From Microvirga soli (GTDB lineage Bacteria; Pseudomonadota; Alphaproteobacteria; Rhizobiales; Beijerinckiaceae): a stretch of DNA of 64,000 nucleotides. The notes under the pieces were generated by a model. That model ran no database searches. It was not told where the DNA came from and worked only from the letters and a program-made list of their open reading frames with translations. The stretch lies in the NCBI RefSeq assembly GCF_016734765.1, contig NZ_JAERQE010000008.1, positions 104,175 to 168,174 of the forward strand, given 5' to 3'. Positions 1 to 10,271 of this stretch are shown here, in pieces. How positions within the stretch are numbered: position 1 is the first letter of the stretch; each line of letters opens with the position of its first letter. A program made the translations under genes and the position numbers.

Positions 1-593
1 AGGACAAGGCGGCGTCGCTTGCCGGCAAGGCGCGCACGCGCATCGGCGACGAACTCGGGCTCACCGACAAGGATCGGTTCGAGTTCTGCTGGATCGTCGA
101 CTTCCCGCAATACGAGTGGAACGAGGACGAGAAAAAGATCGACTTCTCCCACAACCCGTTCTCCATGGGCAACATGGACCATGACGAGTTCATGGCGCTC
201 GATCCGTCGGACAAGGACAAGATCCTCAAGATGACGGCCTTCCAGTACGACATGGTGTGCAACGGCTACGAGATGGCTTCGGGTTCGATCCGCAACCATC
301 GTCCCGACCGGATGGTGAAGGCCTTCGAGATCGCCGGCTATGGCGAGCAGGAGGTCATGGAGCGGTTCGGCGGCATGTACCGTGCCTTCCAGTACGGCGC
401 GCCTCCACATGGCGGCATGGCGGCTGGCGTCGACCGCATCGTGATGCTGCTCTGCGGCGCCCAGAACCTGCGCGAGATCACGCTCTTCCCCATGAACCAG
501 AAGGCGGAAGATCTGCTGCTGGGCGCACCCTCCGACGTGACGCCCAAGCAGCTGCGCGAGCTGCACATCCGGCTGAACCTGCCGGAGAAATAA
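1..593 (+). CDS. aspS: Aspartate--tRNA ligase, C-terminal part (5' end outside window)
   Basis: The reading frame is open from the first complete codon (position 3) to TAA at 591-593, so about 196 C-terminal residues are present. It charges tRNA-Asp (or tRNA-Asp/Asn) in the cytoplasm. The visible part is the class II catalytic core: a [10 protein letters not shown] stretch, HNPFSM, and class II motif 3 as [14 protein letters not shown], followed by the usual [22 protein letters not shown] tail region in shortened form. The C-terminus ends at the normal place for bacterial AspRS. A strong intrinsic terminator follows, so it is the last gene of its transcript. Family assignment is secure; discriminating or non-discriminating type cannot be judged without the N-terminal domain. 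Confidence 0.95.
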   Translation, partial: DKAASLAGKARTRIGDELGLTDKDRFEFCWIVDFPQYEWNEDEKKIDFSHNPFSMGNMDHDEFMALDPSDKDKILKMTAFQYDMVCNGYEMASGSIRNHRPDRMVKAFEIAGYGEQEVMERFGGMYRAFQYGAPPHGGMAAGVDRIVMLLCGAQNLREITLFPMNQKAEDLLLGAPSDVTPKQLRELHIRLNLPEK

Positions 594-620
594 GCTTAAG
601 CGCGTTTCGTATTGATCCTT

Positions 621-657
621 GATTTCGGCAGTGCCCAGGCGCTGCCGAAATCGTTTT
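621..657 (+). terminator. Rho-independent terminator after aspS
   Basis: An 11-bp perfect inverted repeat (621-631 with 642-652, arms gatttcggcag / ctgccgaaatc) with a 10-nt loop is followed by gtttt. It lies 28 nt after the aspS stop codon. Confidence 0.85.
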
Positions 658-758
658 AGGCTCTCTGCTTACTTCGCCGCCGGAGAAGAACGTTGACGGC
701 GAGGGGCAGGGCGCTCACAAGGTCCTTAGATATTCAATAGTTGTTGGGAGCGTCGGGG

Positions 759-3062
759 ATGGGAGACAACATCTCGCAGGATCTGAAATCGGGAGCGATG
801 TTCTACCATCAGTATCCGCGCCCCGGTAAGCTCGAGATCCAGCCCACCAAGCCCCTCGGCAACCAGCGCGACCTGGCGCTGGCCTATTCCCCCGGTGTGG
901 CAGCCCCGTGCGAAGCCATCGCGGCCGATCCGGCGCAAGCCGCTAACCTTACCTCCCGCCAGAACCTCGTGGCCGTGATTTCCAATGGCACGGCCGTGCT
1001 GGGCCTCGGCGATATCGGCCCGCTCGCCTCAAAGCCGGTGATGGAAGGCAAGGCGGTCCTGTTCAAGAAGTTCTCCGGCATCGACGTGTTCGACATCGAG
1101 GTGGCCGAGAACAACGTGGACAAGCTGGTCGAGGTGATCGCGGCCCTTGAGCCCACTTTCGGCGGCATCAACCTCGAGGATATCAAGGCGCCGGAATGCT
1201 TCGAGGTCGAGGAGCGGCTGAAGGCCCGCATGGGCATCCCGGTCTTCCACGACGACCAGCACGGCACCGCGATCATCGTGGGCGCCGCCGTGACGAACGC
1301 GCTGGAACTGTCGGGCAAGCGCATCGAGGACGTGAAGATCGTCACCTCGGGCGCCGGTGCCGCCGCGCTCGCCTGCCTCAACCTGCTGGTGTCGCTGGGC
1401 GCCAAGCGCGAGAACATCTGGGTCACGGACATCAAGGGCGTGGTCCACGAGGGCCGTAACGAGCTCATGGACCGCTGGAAATCGGTCTATGCTCAAGTCA
1501 CCGATGCGCGCACGCTCGCCGACGTGATCCCGGATGCGGACGTGTTCCTCGGTCTGTCCGCTGGCGGCGTGCTCAAGCCCGAGCTGCTCGCCCAGATGGC
1601 CCCGCGCCCGCTCATCATGGCATTGGCCAATCCTTATCCTGAGATCATGCCGGAGGAAGCGGAGGCCGCGCGTCCCGACGCGATGATCTGCACCGGCCGC
1701 TCGGACTATCCGAACCAGGTCAACAACGTCCTGTGCTTCCCGTACATCTTCCGCGGCGCGCTCGATGTGGGCGCCACGACCATCAACGAGGAAATGAAGG
1801 CTGCAGCCGTGAAGGCCATCGCAGGCTTGGCCCGCGAGGCACCCTCCGAGGTGGTGGCGCGCGCCTATGGCGGCGAGGCGCATCCCTTCGGCCGCAAGTC
1901 CCTGATCCCGAGCCCGTTCGATCCGCGCCTGATCCTGCGCATCGCGCCGGCAGTCGCTCAGGCCGCCATGGATTCGGGGGTCGCCACGCGTCCGCTGGAA
2001 GACCTTGAGGCCTATGCCGAGTCCCTCGGCCGCTTCGTGTTCCGCTCCGGCTTCATCATGAAGCCGCTGTTCTCGCAGGCGAAGGCCAACCCCAAGCGGG
2101 TGATCTATGCCGAGGGCGAGGACGAGCGGGTCTTACGGGCCGTGCAGGTCATCGTCGAGGAAGGCATCGCCAAGCCAATCCTGATCGGACGCCCCAGCGT
2201 GATCGAGACGCGCATGAAGCGCTTCGGCCTCTCCATGGAGATCGGCCGTCATTTCGAGCTTGTGAACCCGGAGGACGATCCGCGCTATCGCGACTACGTG
2301 ACCACCTACGTGGAGGCGGCGGGCCGCAAGGGCATCACGCCGGACGCGGCCCGAACCCTGGTGCGCACAAACTCCACGGTCATCGGCGCGCTTGCGGTGC
2401 GGCGAGGGGATGCGGATGCGCTGATCTGCGGTCTCGAAGGCCGCTTCCAGTCCCGCGTCAAGCACATCAAGGACATCATCGGCTTGGCACCCGGCGTGAA
2501 CGAGCTGGCGGCCCTGTCGCTGGTGATCACCTCGAAGGGGGCCTACTTCCTGGCCGACACGCATGTGCAGATCGACCCGACCGCCGAGCAGCTCGCCGAC
2601 ATGACGATCGCCTGCGCGAGCCATGTGCGCCGCTTCGGCATGGAGCCCAAGATCGCGCTCCTGTCGCATTCGGATTTCGGCGCAGCCGACAGCCGCTCGG
2701 CACTCAAGATGCGCGAGGCGCTGGCCTGCATTACCGAACGTGCGCCCGACCTCGAAGTCGACGGCGAGATGCAGGCGGATTCGGCCCTATCCGAAATGCT
2801 GCGCGAGCGGGTAAACCCCCATTCGCGTTTAACCGGCGAGGCGAACGTGCTGATCATGCCGAACCTGGATGCCGCCAACATTGCATTCCAGTTCACCAAG
2901 ATCCTGGCGGATTCGCTTCCCGTCGGCCCGATTCTCATCGGACCGGCCAAGCCCGCCCATATCCTGACGCCGTCCGTGACAGCCCGCGGTATCGTCAACC
3001 TCACGGCCATCGCGGTCGTCGAGGCGCAGGCGGCCGAGCAGGATCAGCCGATGCTGATTTGA
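759..3062 (+). CDS. maeB: NADP-dependent malic enzyme with phosphotransacetylase-like C-terminal domain
   Basis: Oxidative decarboxylation of malate to pyruvate, giving NADPH. The protein has 767 residues from ATG 759; a TTG at 741 is in frame, but gggag at 746-750 sits 8 nt before ATG 759, so the ATG is preferred. The N-terminal half is the malic enzyme ([49 protein letters not shown]). The C-terminal third, from about residue 430, resembles phosphate acetyltransferase ([14 protein letters not shown]; the ...[17 protein letters not shown] region). This long fusion form is typical of Proteobacteria; the PTA part is usually regulatory and not a working transacetylase (family knowledge). The gene is monocistronic between a terminator and a repeat element. 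Confidence 0.95.
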   Translation: MGDNISQDLKSGAMFYHQYPRPGKLEIQPTKPLGNQRDLALAYSPGVAAPCEAIAADPAQAANLTSRQNLVAVISNGTAVLGLGDIGPLASKPVMEGKAVLFKKFSGIDVFDIEVAENNVDKLVEVIAALEPTFGGINLEDIKAPECFEVEERLKARMGIPVFHDDQHGTAIIVGAAVTNALELSGKRIEDVKIVTSGAGAAALACLNLLVSLGAKRENIWVTDIKGVVHEGRNELMDRWKSVYAQVTDARTLADVIPDADVFLGLSAGGVLKPELLAQMAPRPLIMALANPYPEIMPEEAEAARPDAMICTGRSDYPNQVNNVLCFPYIFRGALDVGATTINEEMKAAAVKAIAGLAREAPSEVVARAYGGEAHPFGRKSLIPSPFDPRLILRIAPAVAQAAMDSGVATRPLEDLEAYAESLGRFVFRSGFIMKPLFSQAKANPKRVIYAEGEDERVLRAVQVIVEEGIAKPILIGRPSVIETRMKRFGLSMEIGRHFELVNPEDDPRYRDYVTTYVEAAGRKGITPDAARTLVRTNSTVIGALAVRRGDADALICGLEGRFQSRVKHIKDIIGLAPGVNELAALSLVITSKGAYFLADTHVQIDPTAEQLADMTIACASHVRRFGMEPKIALLSHSDFGAADSRSALKMREALACITERAPDLEVDGEMQADSALSEMLRERVNPHSRLTGEANVLIMPNLDAANIAFQFTKILADSLPVGPILIGPAKPAHILTPSVTARGIVNLTAIAVVEAQAAEQDQPMLI

Positions 3063-3086
3063 GGGCAGGTTTTCAGCAACCTCACC

Positions 3087-3211
3087 GTCATCCCGGGGCC
3101 GCGTAGCGGAGCCCGGGATCCATAAACGCTAACGATACAGGAAGAGGCGAAACGCTGATCGCTTTTTCTTGAGATGCAGTGGTTATGGATCCCCGCCTTC
3201 GCGGGGATGAC
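3087..3211. repeat. Palindromic repeat element, full-length copy A
   Basis: A 125-bp element bounded by gtcatccc (3087) and gggatgac (3204-3211). It contains two inner hairpins, cccggggccgcgtagcggag...cccggg near the left end and ccccgccttcgcgggg near the right, and a ggatccata/tatggatcc pair that joins both halves. Related copies lie at 25376-25526, 55241-55364 and 61059-61156. It sits between the convergent maeB and the gene at 3248-5107 and could fold on either strand as a terminator or mRNA 3'-end structure. Confidence 0.75.
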
Positions 3212-3247
3212 AGCGGGGGGGCATGCCCCCGCTGATATGGCGATGGC

Positions 3248-5107
3248 CTACTCCACCTTCGCGGAGATGTTCAGTTTCGCCAGCGCTTCCTTCGGATCGG
3301 ACGCCAGCATCGCATCCATCACGCCGAAGCCGGACGGATTCTTGGGCTGCGCATTGAGCGTGAGCTTGCCGGGCTTGGCGATGAAGCGGCCGATGGCCTG
3401 ACCCAGTGTCGAGGCCTGTTCCGAATTGCCGATCATGGACGACACGACGAACGGCGCGGCGCTCGCATAGATCGTCCGCAGCGCCTCGGGCGTGGTTTTC
3501 TGTTCCTTGGCTGCCTGGATCAGGTAGCGCCCGAGCAGGCCCTTGTCCTCGACAACGATATCGGCCGATTTCGCCTTGGCGCCGATCAGCGCCGCCGCAG
3601 CGGTCGCCTCATCGGCGCTGAAGAGGTCCTGGGTGACGTTGCCGATGGTGCCCGTCAGCGAGAGGCTGCCCATGTCCTGCCCCTGAACGGACACTTCCTT
3701 AAGGGCAATTTCCTTGGCGCTTTCGTTCCATATCGCGGCAGCCAGGAACGAGACGTCGATATTCTTGTAGCCCAGCGCCGTGAGCTCCTTGACGCCGTCG
3801 TCGGTGCTTTTCGACGGCAGGGTCATCGTCAGGTTCTGCAGTCCGATCCGGAGATTGGTCGGGATGGCGTTCACCGGCTTATCGGCTGTCAGCTCGAAGC
3901 CTTTCAGCGCGGCCTGCACCTTGACCTTCTTGCCCTCGTCCTCAGTCGTTCCGTCGATGGAGAAGCCCGAGAGGCGCAGGGTCCCCAGGGTCGGAACGAG
4001 GCTGCGCATCGTCGCGGCATCGAGATCATCAAAGGACTTGGCCTGAAGGTTCCTGAGGCCGTCGAGCGTCTGCCGGAACGAGAAGCCCGTGAGGCTCAAC
4101 GAGTCGAGCTTCATGCGGTTGTCCTTGTCGGAGAACTCGAAGCCCTCCCATCGCATGTCCGCCGGCTGGGCATCGGTGCCGCCCGTATAAGCGATGCGGG
4201 CAATGCGTGCCTGACCGGAAGAGCCCTTGGCCTTAGTGGTCATCTCGATTCCGGAGGCCTCCATGAAGCCGATCTGGAAGGAATCAATGAGGTCGGCGAT
4301 TGCCGGCAGCAGGCGTGCCTGATCCTCGGCCGACAGGTCGGTGCGGTCCGACATTTCGGTCATGAGGGTCACCGTGCCGTTCCAGGAATCCTTGGTCGGG
4401 CGCCCGAGGAAGTCGCGGCCGCCGAGGCGGGCAATCTTGAAGGTGATGCCTTCCCGGCTGTCCACCAGCTGCAGATTCTCAAGCGAGAAAGCCCCATAAA
4501 TCTTGGCCATGGGCGTGGAGGGGCCATCGGACTTGGCCTCGTAGAGCCGCGCCATCGCCGGCAGGTCCACCTCGCTCATGGTGGTGCGGCCCCCGGTGAC
4601 CACAACCTTGTCCTTGGTGCCAGACGATTCCATGGCCATCGTCTCGATCGCAACCGATGCGATCCGCCCTTGGGAGACGTCGCTGACGACCGTGTTGCGG
4701 TAGGTGGTGGTCTGGGTTTCCTTGCCCATAACCTGCTTCACCCGAGCTTCGGGAATCGTGATCTGCTTGGCATTGATCCGCCTGAGGCGGCTTTCCATCG
4801 GCTCGGACGAAGCGGACGAGAACAGCGCTTCGATCTCGGCCCGCGGTGTGGACACGCCGGAGAACTCGATCCGCTTCATCTCGTAGGTCGTGACACCGAA
4901 GGTGAAGGTCACGTTGTCGAGGCTGAAGCTGTCGGCGGATTGCGCGAAAGCGGCGCTCCAGAGCGGGACCTTGACGGCTCCAACTGAGATGCGCTGTCCG
5001 CCTGACTCGATGACTAGGTCGCGCAGAACGGCCGGCTCAAACGACAGCGCGGTCGAGCCGGCAAGCAAAGCGAGGGCGGCAACGCCGGCGTGGTAACGAA
5101 GTCTCAT
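3248..5107 (-). CDS. Large secreted protein of unknown function
   Basis: 619 residues from ATG 5107, with gggag 5 nt upstream; an in-frame TTG at 5119 overlaps that ribosome binding site and is less likely. The N-terminus has a signal peptide (MRLRYHAGVAALALLAG followed by a small-residue stretch), so export to the periplasm or envelope is expected. The rest is a string of beta-rich segments with recurring phrases such as LSLTGF/LSGFSIDG/LSLTGT, suggesting a repeated or beta-helical fold, but no named domain is recognised. It has no clear operon partner: it is convergent with maeB, and the Fe-S carrier gene lies 88 bp upstream on the same strand. Function unknown. Confidence 0.75.
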   Translation of the reverse strand: MRLRYHAGVAALALLAGSTALSFEPAVLRDLVIESGGQRISVGAVKVPLWSAAFAQSADSFSLDNVTFTFGVTTYEMKRIEFSGVSTPRAEIEALFSSASSEPMESRLRRINAKQITIPEARVKQVMGKETQTTTYRNTVVSDVSQGRIASVAIETMAMESSGTKDKVVVTGGRTTMSEVDLPAMARLYEAKSDGPSTPMAKIYGAFSLENLQLVDSREGITFKIARLGGRDFLGRPTKDSWNGTVTLMTEMSDRTDLSAEDQARLLPAIADLIDSFQIGFMEASGIEMTTKAKGSSGQARIARIAYTGGTDAQPADMRWEGFEFSDKDNRMKLDSLSLTGFSFRQTLDGLRNLQAKSFDDLDAATMRSLVPTLGTLRLSGFSIDGTTEDEGKKVKVQAALKGFELTADKPVNAIPTNLRIGLQNLTMTLPSKSTDDGVKELTALGYKNIDVSFLAAAIWNESAKEIALKEVSVQGQDMGSLSLTGTIGNVTQDLFSADEATAAAALIGAKAKSADIVVEDKGLLGRYLIQAAKEQKTTPEALRTIYASAAPFVVSSMIGNSEQASTLGQAIGRFIAKPGKLTLNAQPKNPSGFGVMDAMLASDPKEALAKLNISAKVE

Positions 5108-5195
5108 GATGTCTCCCAAAGCCGGCGAATCGGATGCCAGTATCCTTTAGCCGAAAGGCGCCCAGGAGGGGAGAACAGGGGAGTACGTAACGTTT

Positions 5196-5522
5196 TTACA
5201 ACGAGAACGAGGTGCCGCAGCCGCAGGCGGCGGTGGCGTGGGGGTTCTCGATCTTGAAGGACTGGCCGATCAGGTCGTCGACGAAGTCGATCACGGAGCC
5301 GTCCATGTACTGGATCGACACCTCGTCCACCACCACTTTGGCCCCGTCCTTCTCGATCACGAGATCGTCGTCCTGCCGGGTCCGGTCCACATCGAAGGCA
5401 TATTGAAAGCCCGAGCAGCCGCCGCCGTTGACGCTGATTCTCAGGTGCGAGCCGTCTGGCTCGGAGGCCATGATCTCGTTGATACGGCGGGCGGCGCGTT
5501 CAGTCAGGGTGATACCGGTCAT
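5196..5522 (-). CDS. erpA: A-type iron-sulfur carrier/insertion protein (ErpA/IscA family)
   Basis: 108 residues from ATG 5522; the frame extends further upstream, but the family N-terminus (MTGITLTERAARRI) begins here. A-type carriers bind a [2Fe-2S] or [4Fe-4S] cluster and pass it to apo-proteins. The three conserved cysteines are present: C36 in GGGCSGF and C100/C102 in the ACGCGTSF tail. The protein has the usual length. It is divergent from dgt with about 95 bp between starts; this erpA/dgt/argS arrangement is common in alphaproteobacteria. IscA and ErpA cannot be told apart with certainty from sequence alone, so the symbol is provisional. Confidence 0.88.
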   Translation of the reverse strand: MTGITLTERAARRINEIMASEPDGSHLRISVNGGGCSGFQYAFDVDRTRQDDDLVIEKDGAKVVVDEVSIQYMDGSVIDFVDDLIGQSFKIENPHATAACGCGTSFSL

Positions 5523-5616
5523 GGGCACTTCCAGTCCATCGAAGGACGACTTTCTTGCACTAGGTGTTAAGAGCAAGGTAAGTGCGCCCTGACAAGGCTT
5601 CAACCCGGGGAAATGT

Positions 5617-6825
5617 GTGCGGCCCTTTGGCGAGAGATGGCGAGCCCCTTATGCCTGCGACCCGTGGGGGAGCCGAGGCCGGCTTTTCCCTGAGGCAGTC
5701 TCCCCGACCCGCAGCGAGTTTCAGCGCGACCGGGACCGGATCATCCACTCCTCGGCCTTCCGCCGGCTCAAGCACAAGACTCAGGTGTTCGTCTATCACG
5801 AGGGCGACCACTTCCGGACCCGGCTGACCCACACCATCGAGGTGAGCCAGATCGCCCGGGCGCTGGCCCGCTCCCTCGGGCTCGACGAGGATCTGGCCGA
5901 GGCGCTGGCGCTCTCCCACGACCTCGGCCATACGCCGTTCGGGCATACGGGCGAGGATACGCTGGACGAGTGCATGGCGGGCTTCGGGGGCTTCGACCAC
6001 AACGCCCAGGCCCTGCGCGTCGTGACCCGGCTGGAGCGTCGCTACGCGGAATACGATGGCCTGAACCTCACCTGGGAGACCCTGGAGGGGCTGGTCAAGC
6101 ACAACGGTCCGCTCCTCGATGCGCAGGCGCAGCCGACCCTGCGCTATGCCGCCCGGGGCGTGCCGCTGGCGATCCTCGAATACAACGCCCAGCAGGATCT
6201 GGAACTGGCCACTCATGCCGGTGGCGAGGCCCAGGCAGCGGCCATTGCCGATGATATCGCTTACGATGCCCACGATCTCGACGATGGCCTCAGGGCCGGA
6301 CTGTTCCAGATCGAGGACCTGCGCGAGGTACCGTTCCTCGCAGGTCTCCTGGCCGAGATCGATGGCCGCTATCCCAACCTCGATCTCTCCCGCCGAATCC
6401 ACGAATTGACCCGGCGCGTCATCACCCGCTTCGTAGAGGATGTGGTGGCGGAAGGGGAGCGCAGGATCGCCGCCCTGGCGCCACAGAGCGCAGGCGACAT
6501 CCGGCAGGCGGGGAGCACCATGGTCTGCTTCTCGAAGGCCATGACGGAGGCCGATGCCTCGATCAAGCGTTTCCTCTATGCTCGCATGTACCGCCATTCG
6601 GATGTGATGCGGGTTCGGGCCCAGGCCGACGACGTACTGCGCGATCTCTTTCGCCGCTTCAAAGCCGAGCCGGAGCTCATGCCGGAGGAGTGGCAGGTCG
6701 ACCTCCCAAGAGGCGACGAGCCGCGTCTTGCCCGCCGCGTGGCGGATTACATCGCCGGCATGACGGACCGGTATGCGATCCTCGAGCACCGGCGCCTGTT
6801 TGACGTGACGCCGGACCTGCGTTAG
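5617..6825 (+). CDS. dgt: Deoxyguanosinetriphosphate triphosphohydrolase-like HD protein
   Basis: 402 residues, GTG start at 5617; the N-terminus ([15 protein letters not shown], then [22 protein letters not shown]) matches the family, so an upstream start is not needed. It is a metal-dependent HD-domain dNTP triphosphohydrolase releasing tripolyphosphate from dNTPs. Metal-binding signatures are visible: the [13 protein letters not shown] histidine, then the HD pair in [15 protein letters not shown], and a later aspartate in [15 protein letters not shown]. It is about 100 residues shorter than E. coli Dgt, as in the type 2 'dgt-like' subfamily, whose substrate preference is not fixed. It precedes argS by 49 bp on the same strand. 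Confidence 0.93.
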   Translation: MRPFGERWRAPYACDPWGSRGRLFPEAVSPTRSEFQRDRDRIIHSSAFRRLKHKTQVFVYHEGDHFRTRLTHTIEVSQIARALARSLGLDEDLAEALALSHDLGHTPFGHTGEDTLDECMAGFGGFDHNAQALRVVTRLERRYAEYDGLNLTWETLEGLVKHNGPLLDAQAQPTLRYAARGVPLAILEYNAQQDLELATHAGGEAQAAAIADDIAYDAHDLDDGLRAGLFQIEDLREVPFLAGLLAEIDGRYPNLDLSRRIHELTRRVITRFVEDVVAEGERRIAALAPQSAGDIRQAGSTMVCFSKAMTEADASIKRFLYARMYRHSDVMRVRAQADDVLRDLFRRFKAEPELMPEEWQVDLPRGDEPRLARRVADYIAGMTDRYAILEHRRLFDVTPDLR

Positions 6826-6874
6826 GCGGCTCCACGGATTTCCAGGGCCAAGGGCCCTTCAGAGACAAAGTACC

Positions 6875-8635
6875 ATGAACATTTTTGGGCTGTTCGAGAA
6901 GCGGGTTGCGGAAGCGCTTGGCCGGTTGGCCGAAGGGGCTAAGATTCCCTCGGGGCTGGATGTCAGCCGCGTGGTGGTCGAGCCGCCGCGCGATCCGTCC
7001 CACGGCGATCTCGCCACGAACGCCGCCATGGTGCTGGCCAAGGAAGCGCGCATGAACCCGCGCGCCCTGGCCGAGCTGCTCGTCGCGGACCTCCAGGACG
7101 ATCCGCGCGTCACCAAGGTGGAGATCGCCGGTCCCGGCTTCATCAACATCCGCCTGAACGCAGCTGTGCTGCACGAGGTGCTGCGCGCGGCCGTCGTCGA
7201 TGGCAACGGCTTCGGGCGCAGCGGCCAGGGGGAGGGCACTCCCGTCAACGTGGAATATGTCTCGGCCAATCCCACCGGCCCGATGCATGTGGGCCATTGC
7301 CGTGGCGCGGTGTTCGGTGATGCGCTGGCCGGGCTGCTGGATTTTGCCGGCTACAAGGTCATTCGCGAGTACTACATCAACGATGCGGGTGCGCAGGTCG
7401 ATGTCCTCGCCCGCTCGGCCTATCTCCGCTACAAGGAAGCTCTCGGCCATGAGATCGGCGAGATTCCGGAAGGGCTTTATCCGGGCGACTATCTCAAACC
7501 GGTCGGCGAGCTGCTCGCCAAGAAGCATGGCCAGAGCCTGCTCGACAAGCCGGAGGCCGAGTGGCTGCCGCTCGTGCGTGAGGCGTCGATCAATGCCATG
7601 ATGGACATGATCCGCACCGACCTCGCGGTGCTCAACATCCACCACGACGTGTTCTTCTCCGAACGCTCCCTGCAGCTGGGAGCCGAGGATCAGGTGAAAG
7701 CCCTGATCGAGGATCTGCGCTCGCGCGACCTCGTCTATATGGGCCGTCTGCCGCCCCCCAAAGGGCAGAAGGACGAGGATTGGGAGGATCGCGAGCAGCT
7801 TCTGTTCCGCGCCACCGCCTTCGGCGACGAGGTGGATCGCCCGCTGCTGAAGTCGGATGGCTCCTACACCTATTTCGCCTCCGACATCGCCTATCACCGC
7901 TCCAAGTTCGAGCGCGGCTTCGCCTCGATGATCGACGTCTGGGGCGCCGATCACGGCGGCTACGTGAAGCGCATGCAGGCGGCTGTGAAGGCGGTCTCCG
8001 ACAACAAGGCCGACCTCGACGTGAAGCTCTGCCAGATGGTGAAGCTGTTGCGCGGCGGCGAGCCGGTGAAGATGTCCAAGCGCTCCGGCGATTTCGTCAC
8101 GCTCCGTGAGGTTGTCGACGAGGTTGGCCGGGACGCCACCCGCTTCATGATGATCTTCCGCAAGAACGACGCCACCCTGGATTTCGACCTCGCCAAGGTG
8201 GTCGAGCAGTCCAAGGACAACCCGGTCTTCTACGTCCAGTACGCCCATGCCCGCTGTGCCTCGGTGTTCCGGCAAGCCGGAGAGGCTTATCCAGGCGCGG
8301 ACTTCTCGGCGGCTCAGCTCGAGAAGGCTGATCTCTCAATCCTGAGTGACGAAGCGGAACTGGACATCATCCACCGCATCGCTCAATTCCCCAGGGTTAT
8401 CGAGGCGGCGGCGGAAGCACACGAGCCGCATCGGGTGGCTTTTTACCTCTACGATCTCGCCAGCGCCTTCCATAGCTTATGGAATAAGGGCAAAGACTTG
8501 CCGCAATTACGCTTTGTTAATCTAACTGATAAAGAGTCAACACAGGCGAGGCTCGCTCTCGTGCATGCCCTGAAAGGCGTGCTCGCATCTGGTCTCGCAA
8601 TCCTGGGCGTCACGGCACCTGATGAAATGCGATAG
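6875..8635 (+). CDS. argS: Arginine--tRNA ligase
   Basis: 586 residues from ATG 6875, the normal size. It is a class I synthetase. The N-terminal Arg-tRNA additional domain is followed by the HIGH-type motif ([18 protein letters not shown]), the KMSKS-type motif as [21 protein letters not shown], and the C-terminal DALR anticodon-binding domain ([14 protein letters not shown], later [17 protein letters not shown]). It lies downstream of dgt and upstream of the SPOR protein, probably one transcript with dgt. Confidence 0.97.
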   Translation: MNIFGLFEKRVAEALGRLAEGAKIPSGLDVSRVVVEPPRDPSHGDLATNAAMVLAKEARMNPRALAELLVADLQDDPRVTKVEIAGPGFINIRLNAAVLHEVLRAAVVDGNGFGRSGQGEGTPVNVEYVSANPTGPMHVGHCRGAVFGDALAGLLDFAGYKVIREYYINDAGAQVDVLARSAYLRYKEALGHEIGEIPEGLYPGDYLKPVGELLAKKHGQSLLDKPEAEWLPLVREASINAMMDMIRTDLAVLNIHHDVFFSERSLQLGAEDQVKALIEDLRSRDLVYMGRLPPPKGQKDEDWEDREQLLFRATAFGDEVDRPLLKSDGSYTYFASDIAYHRSKFERGFASMIDVWGADHGGYVKRMQAAVKAVSDNKADLDVKLCQMVKLLRGGEPVKMSKRSGDFVTLREVVDEVGRDATRFMMIFRKNDATLDFDLAKVVEQSKDNPVFYVQYAHARCASVFRQAGEAYPGADFSAAQLEKADLSILSDEAELDIIHRIAQFPRVIEAAAEAHEPHRVAFYLYDLASAFHSLWNKGKDLPQLRFVNLTDKESTQARLALVHALKGVLASGLAILGVTAPDEMR

Positions 8636-8743
8636 TGTTTCCTCAAGCGGATCAACCGCTTAGAGGGTTGGTCGCATCGGGTCCTGTCACGTCGTGCCGG
8701 CGGAGCAACAGGTGCTCCTGTCGCGTAACTGGAGATCCGGCGA

Positions 8744-10180
8744 ATGAGCGAATCACCGAAGCCCCGTTTTGCCATCGACCTCAATGAGATCGAGCGGCAA
8801 CTCGCCCAGGCGGGCGCCCCGCAGAACCATCAGGCCCATGCCACGCGGAGCGATCCGTTGGCGGAATTGGCCCGTATTGTGGGGCAGGACGACCCATTTC
8901 AATCGATTTTAGCCAATGACGGCTCGTCCCGCCCGCGCCAGCAGGGCGCGTCGGTGGACGACCTTTTCGCCGTCCGCGACACTATGACGCCCGGAGGCCG
9001 AGAGGTCCCGGTACGGGGGTCCCATGCAGGCCAGGATCAGCACTCCTACCATCAGGATGCCTACCCCCAGGCCCATGCTGGCGCTCCCGAGTCGGCTTAT
9101 GCTCATCAGCCCGCCCGTCAGGGTCAGGCTTATGAAGAGCAGGATTCGTACGGCAACGAGGCCTACGCTCAGGACTACTACTCGGATCAGGCCGCCCAGT
9201 ACCCCGACCAGGGCTATGACGACGCCGAGCGGCTCAGCTATCCTCCGGTGGAGAAGACCCGCTCGCGCAAGGGTCCGGTTGCCATTGCGGCTGTGATCGG
9301 CGCTCTCGTGCTTGGCGGCGGCGGAGCCTACATGGCCTCGGGTTCGTCATCCATCACGGGTGGCGGCGAGCCGGTGTTGATCAAGGCGAACAACGAGCCC
9401 ACCAAGGTTCAGCCGCAGAATCCGGGCGGGGTCGAGATCCCGAACCAGAACAAACAGATCTACGAGCGCGCCAACCAGGACGGCGCCACCAAAGTGGTCA
9501 ACCGCGAGGAGCAGCCCGTCGACGTGCAGCAGGCCGTGCGCATGAACGGCAATGCCGTGGCGGACGCCACCGGCGGCACGATCGGCGCATCGGGCAAGCC
9601 ACATCACACCGCGAGCCTGAACCTCGGCGAGCCGAAGAAGGTCCGCACGGTCACGATCCGTCCGGATGGCACCACGGCCGGCGAGGCACCGGCTCCCCAG
9701 CAGGCCGCTTCTGCTGCCATGACCCTGCCTCCTCAGGCTCAGCACGCTCCGGTTCAGGTCGCTTCCGCCCAGGTTCCGGCGGCGCAGCCCAGGCCGGTGG
9801 CCAGCACGCCAGTTGCAGCTCCGGCGACCCCGGCTCCGAAGCCCACGCCGGCCGCAGCAACGCCCACCAGCACCCCGGCCCCGCAGCAGGTTGCCTCGGT
9901 GCAGCCGACGGCACCGGTGGCCGCGGAGACGACCCCGACCGGCGGCTTTGCCGTGCAGCTCGGCGTCGCCACCTCCGAAGCCTCAGCCCAATCCGTGTTC
10001 GCTTCGTTCCAGCGCAAATATTCGGATCTGGGAGGCCAGCCTTCGATGATCCGCAAGGCCGAGGTGAACGGCAACACGGTCTATCGCGTTCGCGTCGGAC
10101 CGATGTCGAAGGAGGAGGCATCCTCCCTCTGCTCCAAGCTGCAGGGCCAGGGCGGACAGTGCTTCGTGGCCAAGAACTGA
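8744..10180 (+). CDS. SPOR-domain cell-envelope protein
   Basis: 478 residues with ggag about 10 nt before ATG 8744. Single-pass inner-membrane architecture: a long acidic/Gln-Tyr-rich cytoplasmic region (about 1-170), a basic stop (KTRSRKG), one membrane segment at about 178-199, a Pro/Ala/Gln-rich periplasmic linker (about 320-395), and a C-terminal SPOR domain from GGFAVQLGVATSEASAQ to the end. SPOR domains bind denuded septal glycan, so a role at division sites is expected (family knowledge). Being next to nagZ, a peptidoglycan recycling enzyme, fits a cell-wall theme. The exact counterpart (DedD, FtsN or other) cannot be named. Confidence 0.85.
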   Translation: MSESPKPRFAIDLNEIERQLAQAGAPQNHQAHATRSDPLAELARIVGQDDPFQSILANDGSSRPRQQGASVDDLFAVRDTMTPGGREVPVRGSHAGQDQHSYHQDAYPQAHAGAPESAYAHQPARQGQAYEEQDSYGNEAYAQDYYSDQAAQYPDQGYDDAERLSYPPVEKTRSRKGPVAIAAVIGALVLGGGGAYMASGSSSITGGGEPVLIKANNEPTKVQPQNPGGVEIPNQNKQIYERANQDGATKVVNREEQPVDVQQAVRMNGNAVADATGGTIGASGKPHHTASLNLGEPKKVRTVTIRPDGTTAGEAPAPQQAASAAMTLPPQAQHAPVQVASAQVPAAQPRPVASTPVAAPATPAPKPTPAAATPTSTPAPQQVASVQPTAPVAAETTPTGGFAVQLGVATSEASAQSVFASFQRKYSDLGGQPSMIRKAEVNGNTVYRVRVGPMSKEEASSLCSKLQGQGGQCFVAKN

Positions 10181-10243
10181 TTTAGCTTGGAACTGAACAA
10201 GCTTGGCAACCAAGAATTCTTGACCCTGCCGAGCAGGGGACGT

Positions 10244-10271
10244 AAGGCGCGGGTATGAACACCCGCGCCTT
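10244..10271 (+). promoter_or_regulatory. Perfect inverted repeat enclosing the nagZ start codon
   Basis: aaggcgcgggt (10244-10254) pairs perfectly with acccgcgcctt (10261-10271); the six-nucleotide loop atgaac is the first two codons of nagZ. A short T-rich stretch (tttatt) follows. It resembles a terminator of the SPOR gene, but the start codon lies in its loop and the likely Shine-Dalgarno (agggga, about 10235-10240) sits just outside the stem. It could limit translation of nagZ or end most upstream transcripts. Confidence 0.65.
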
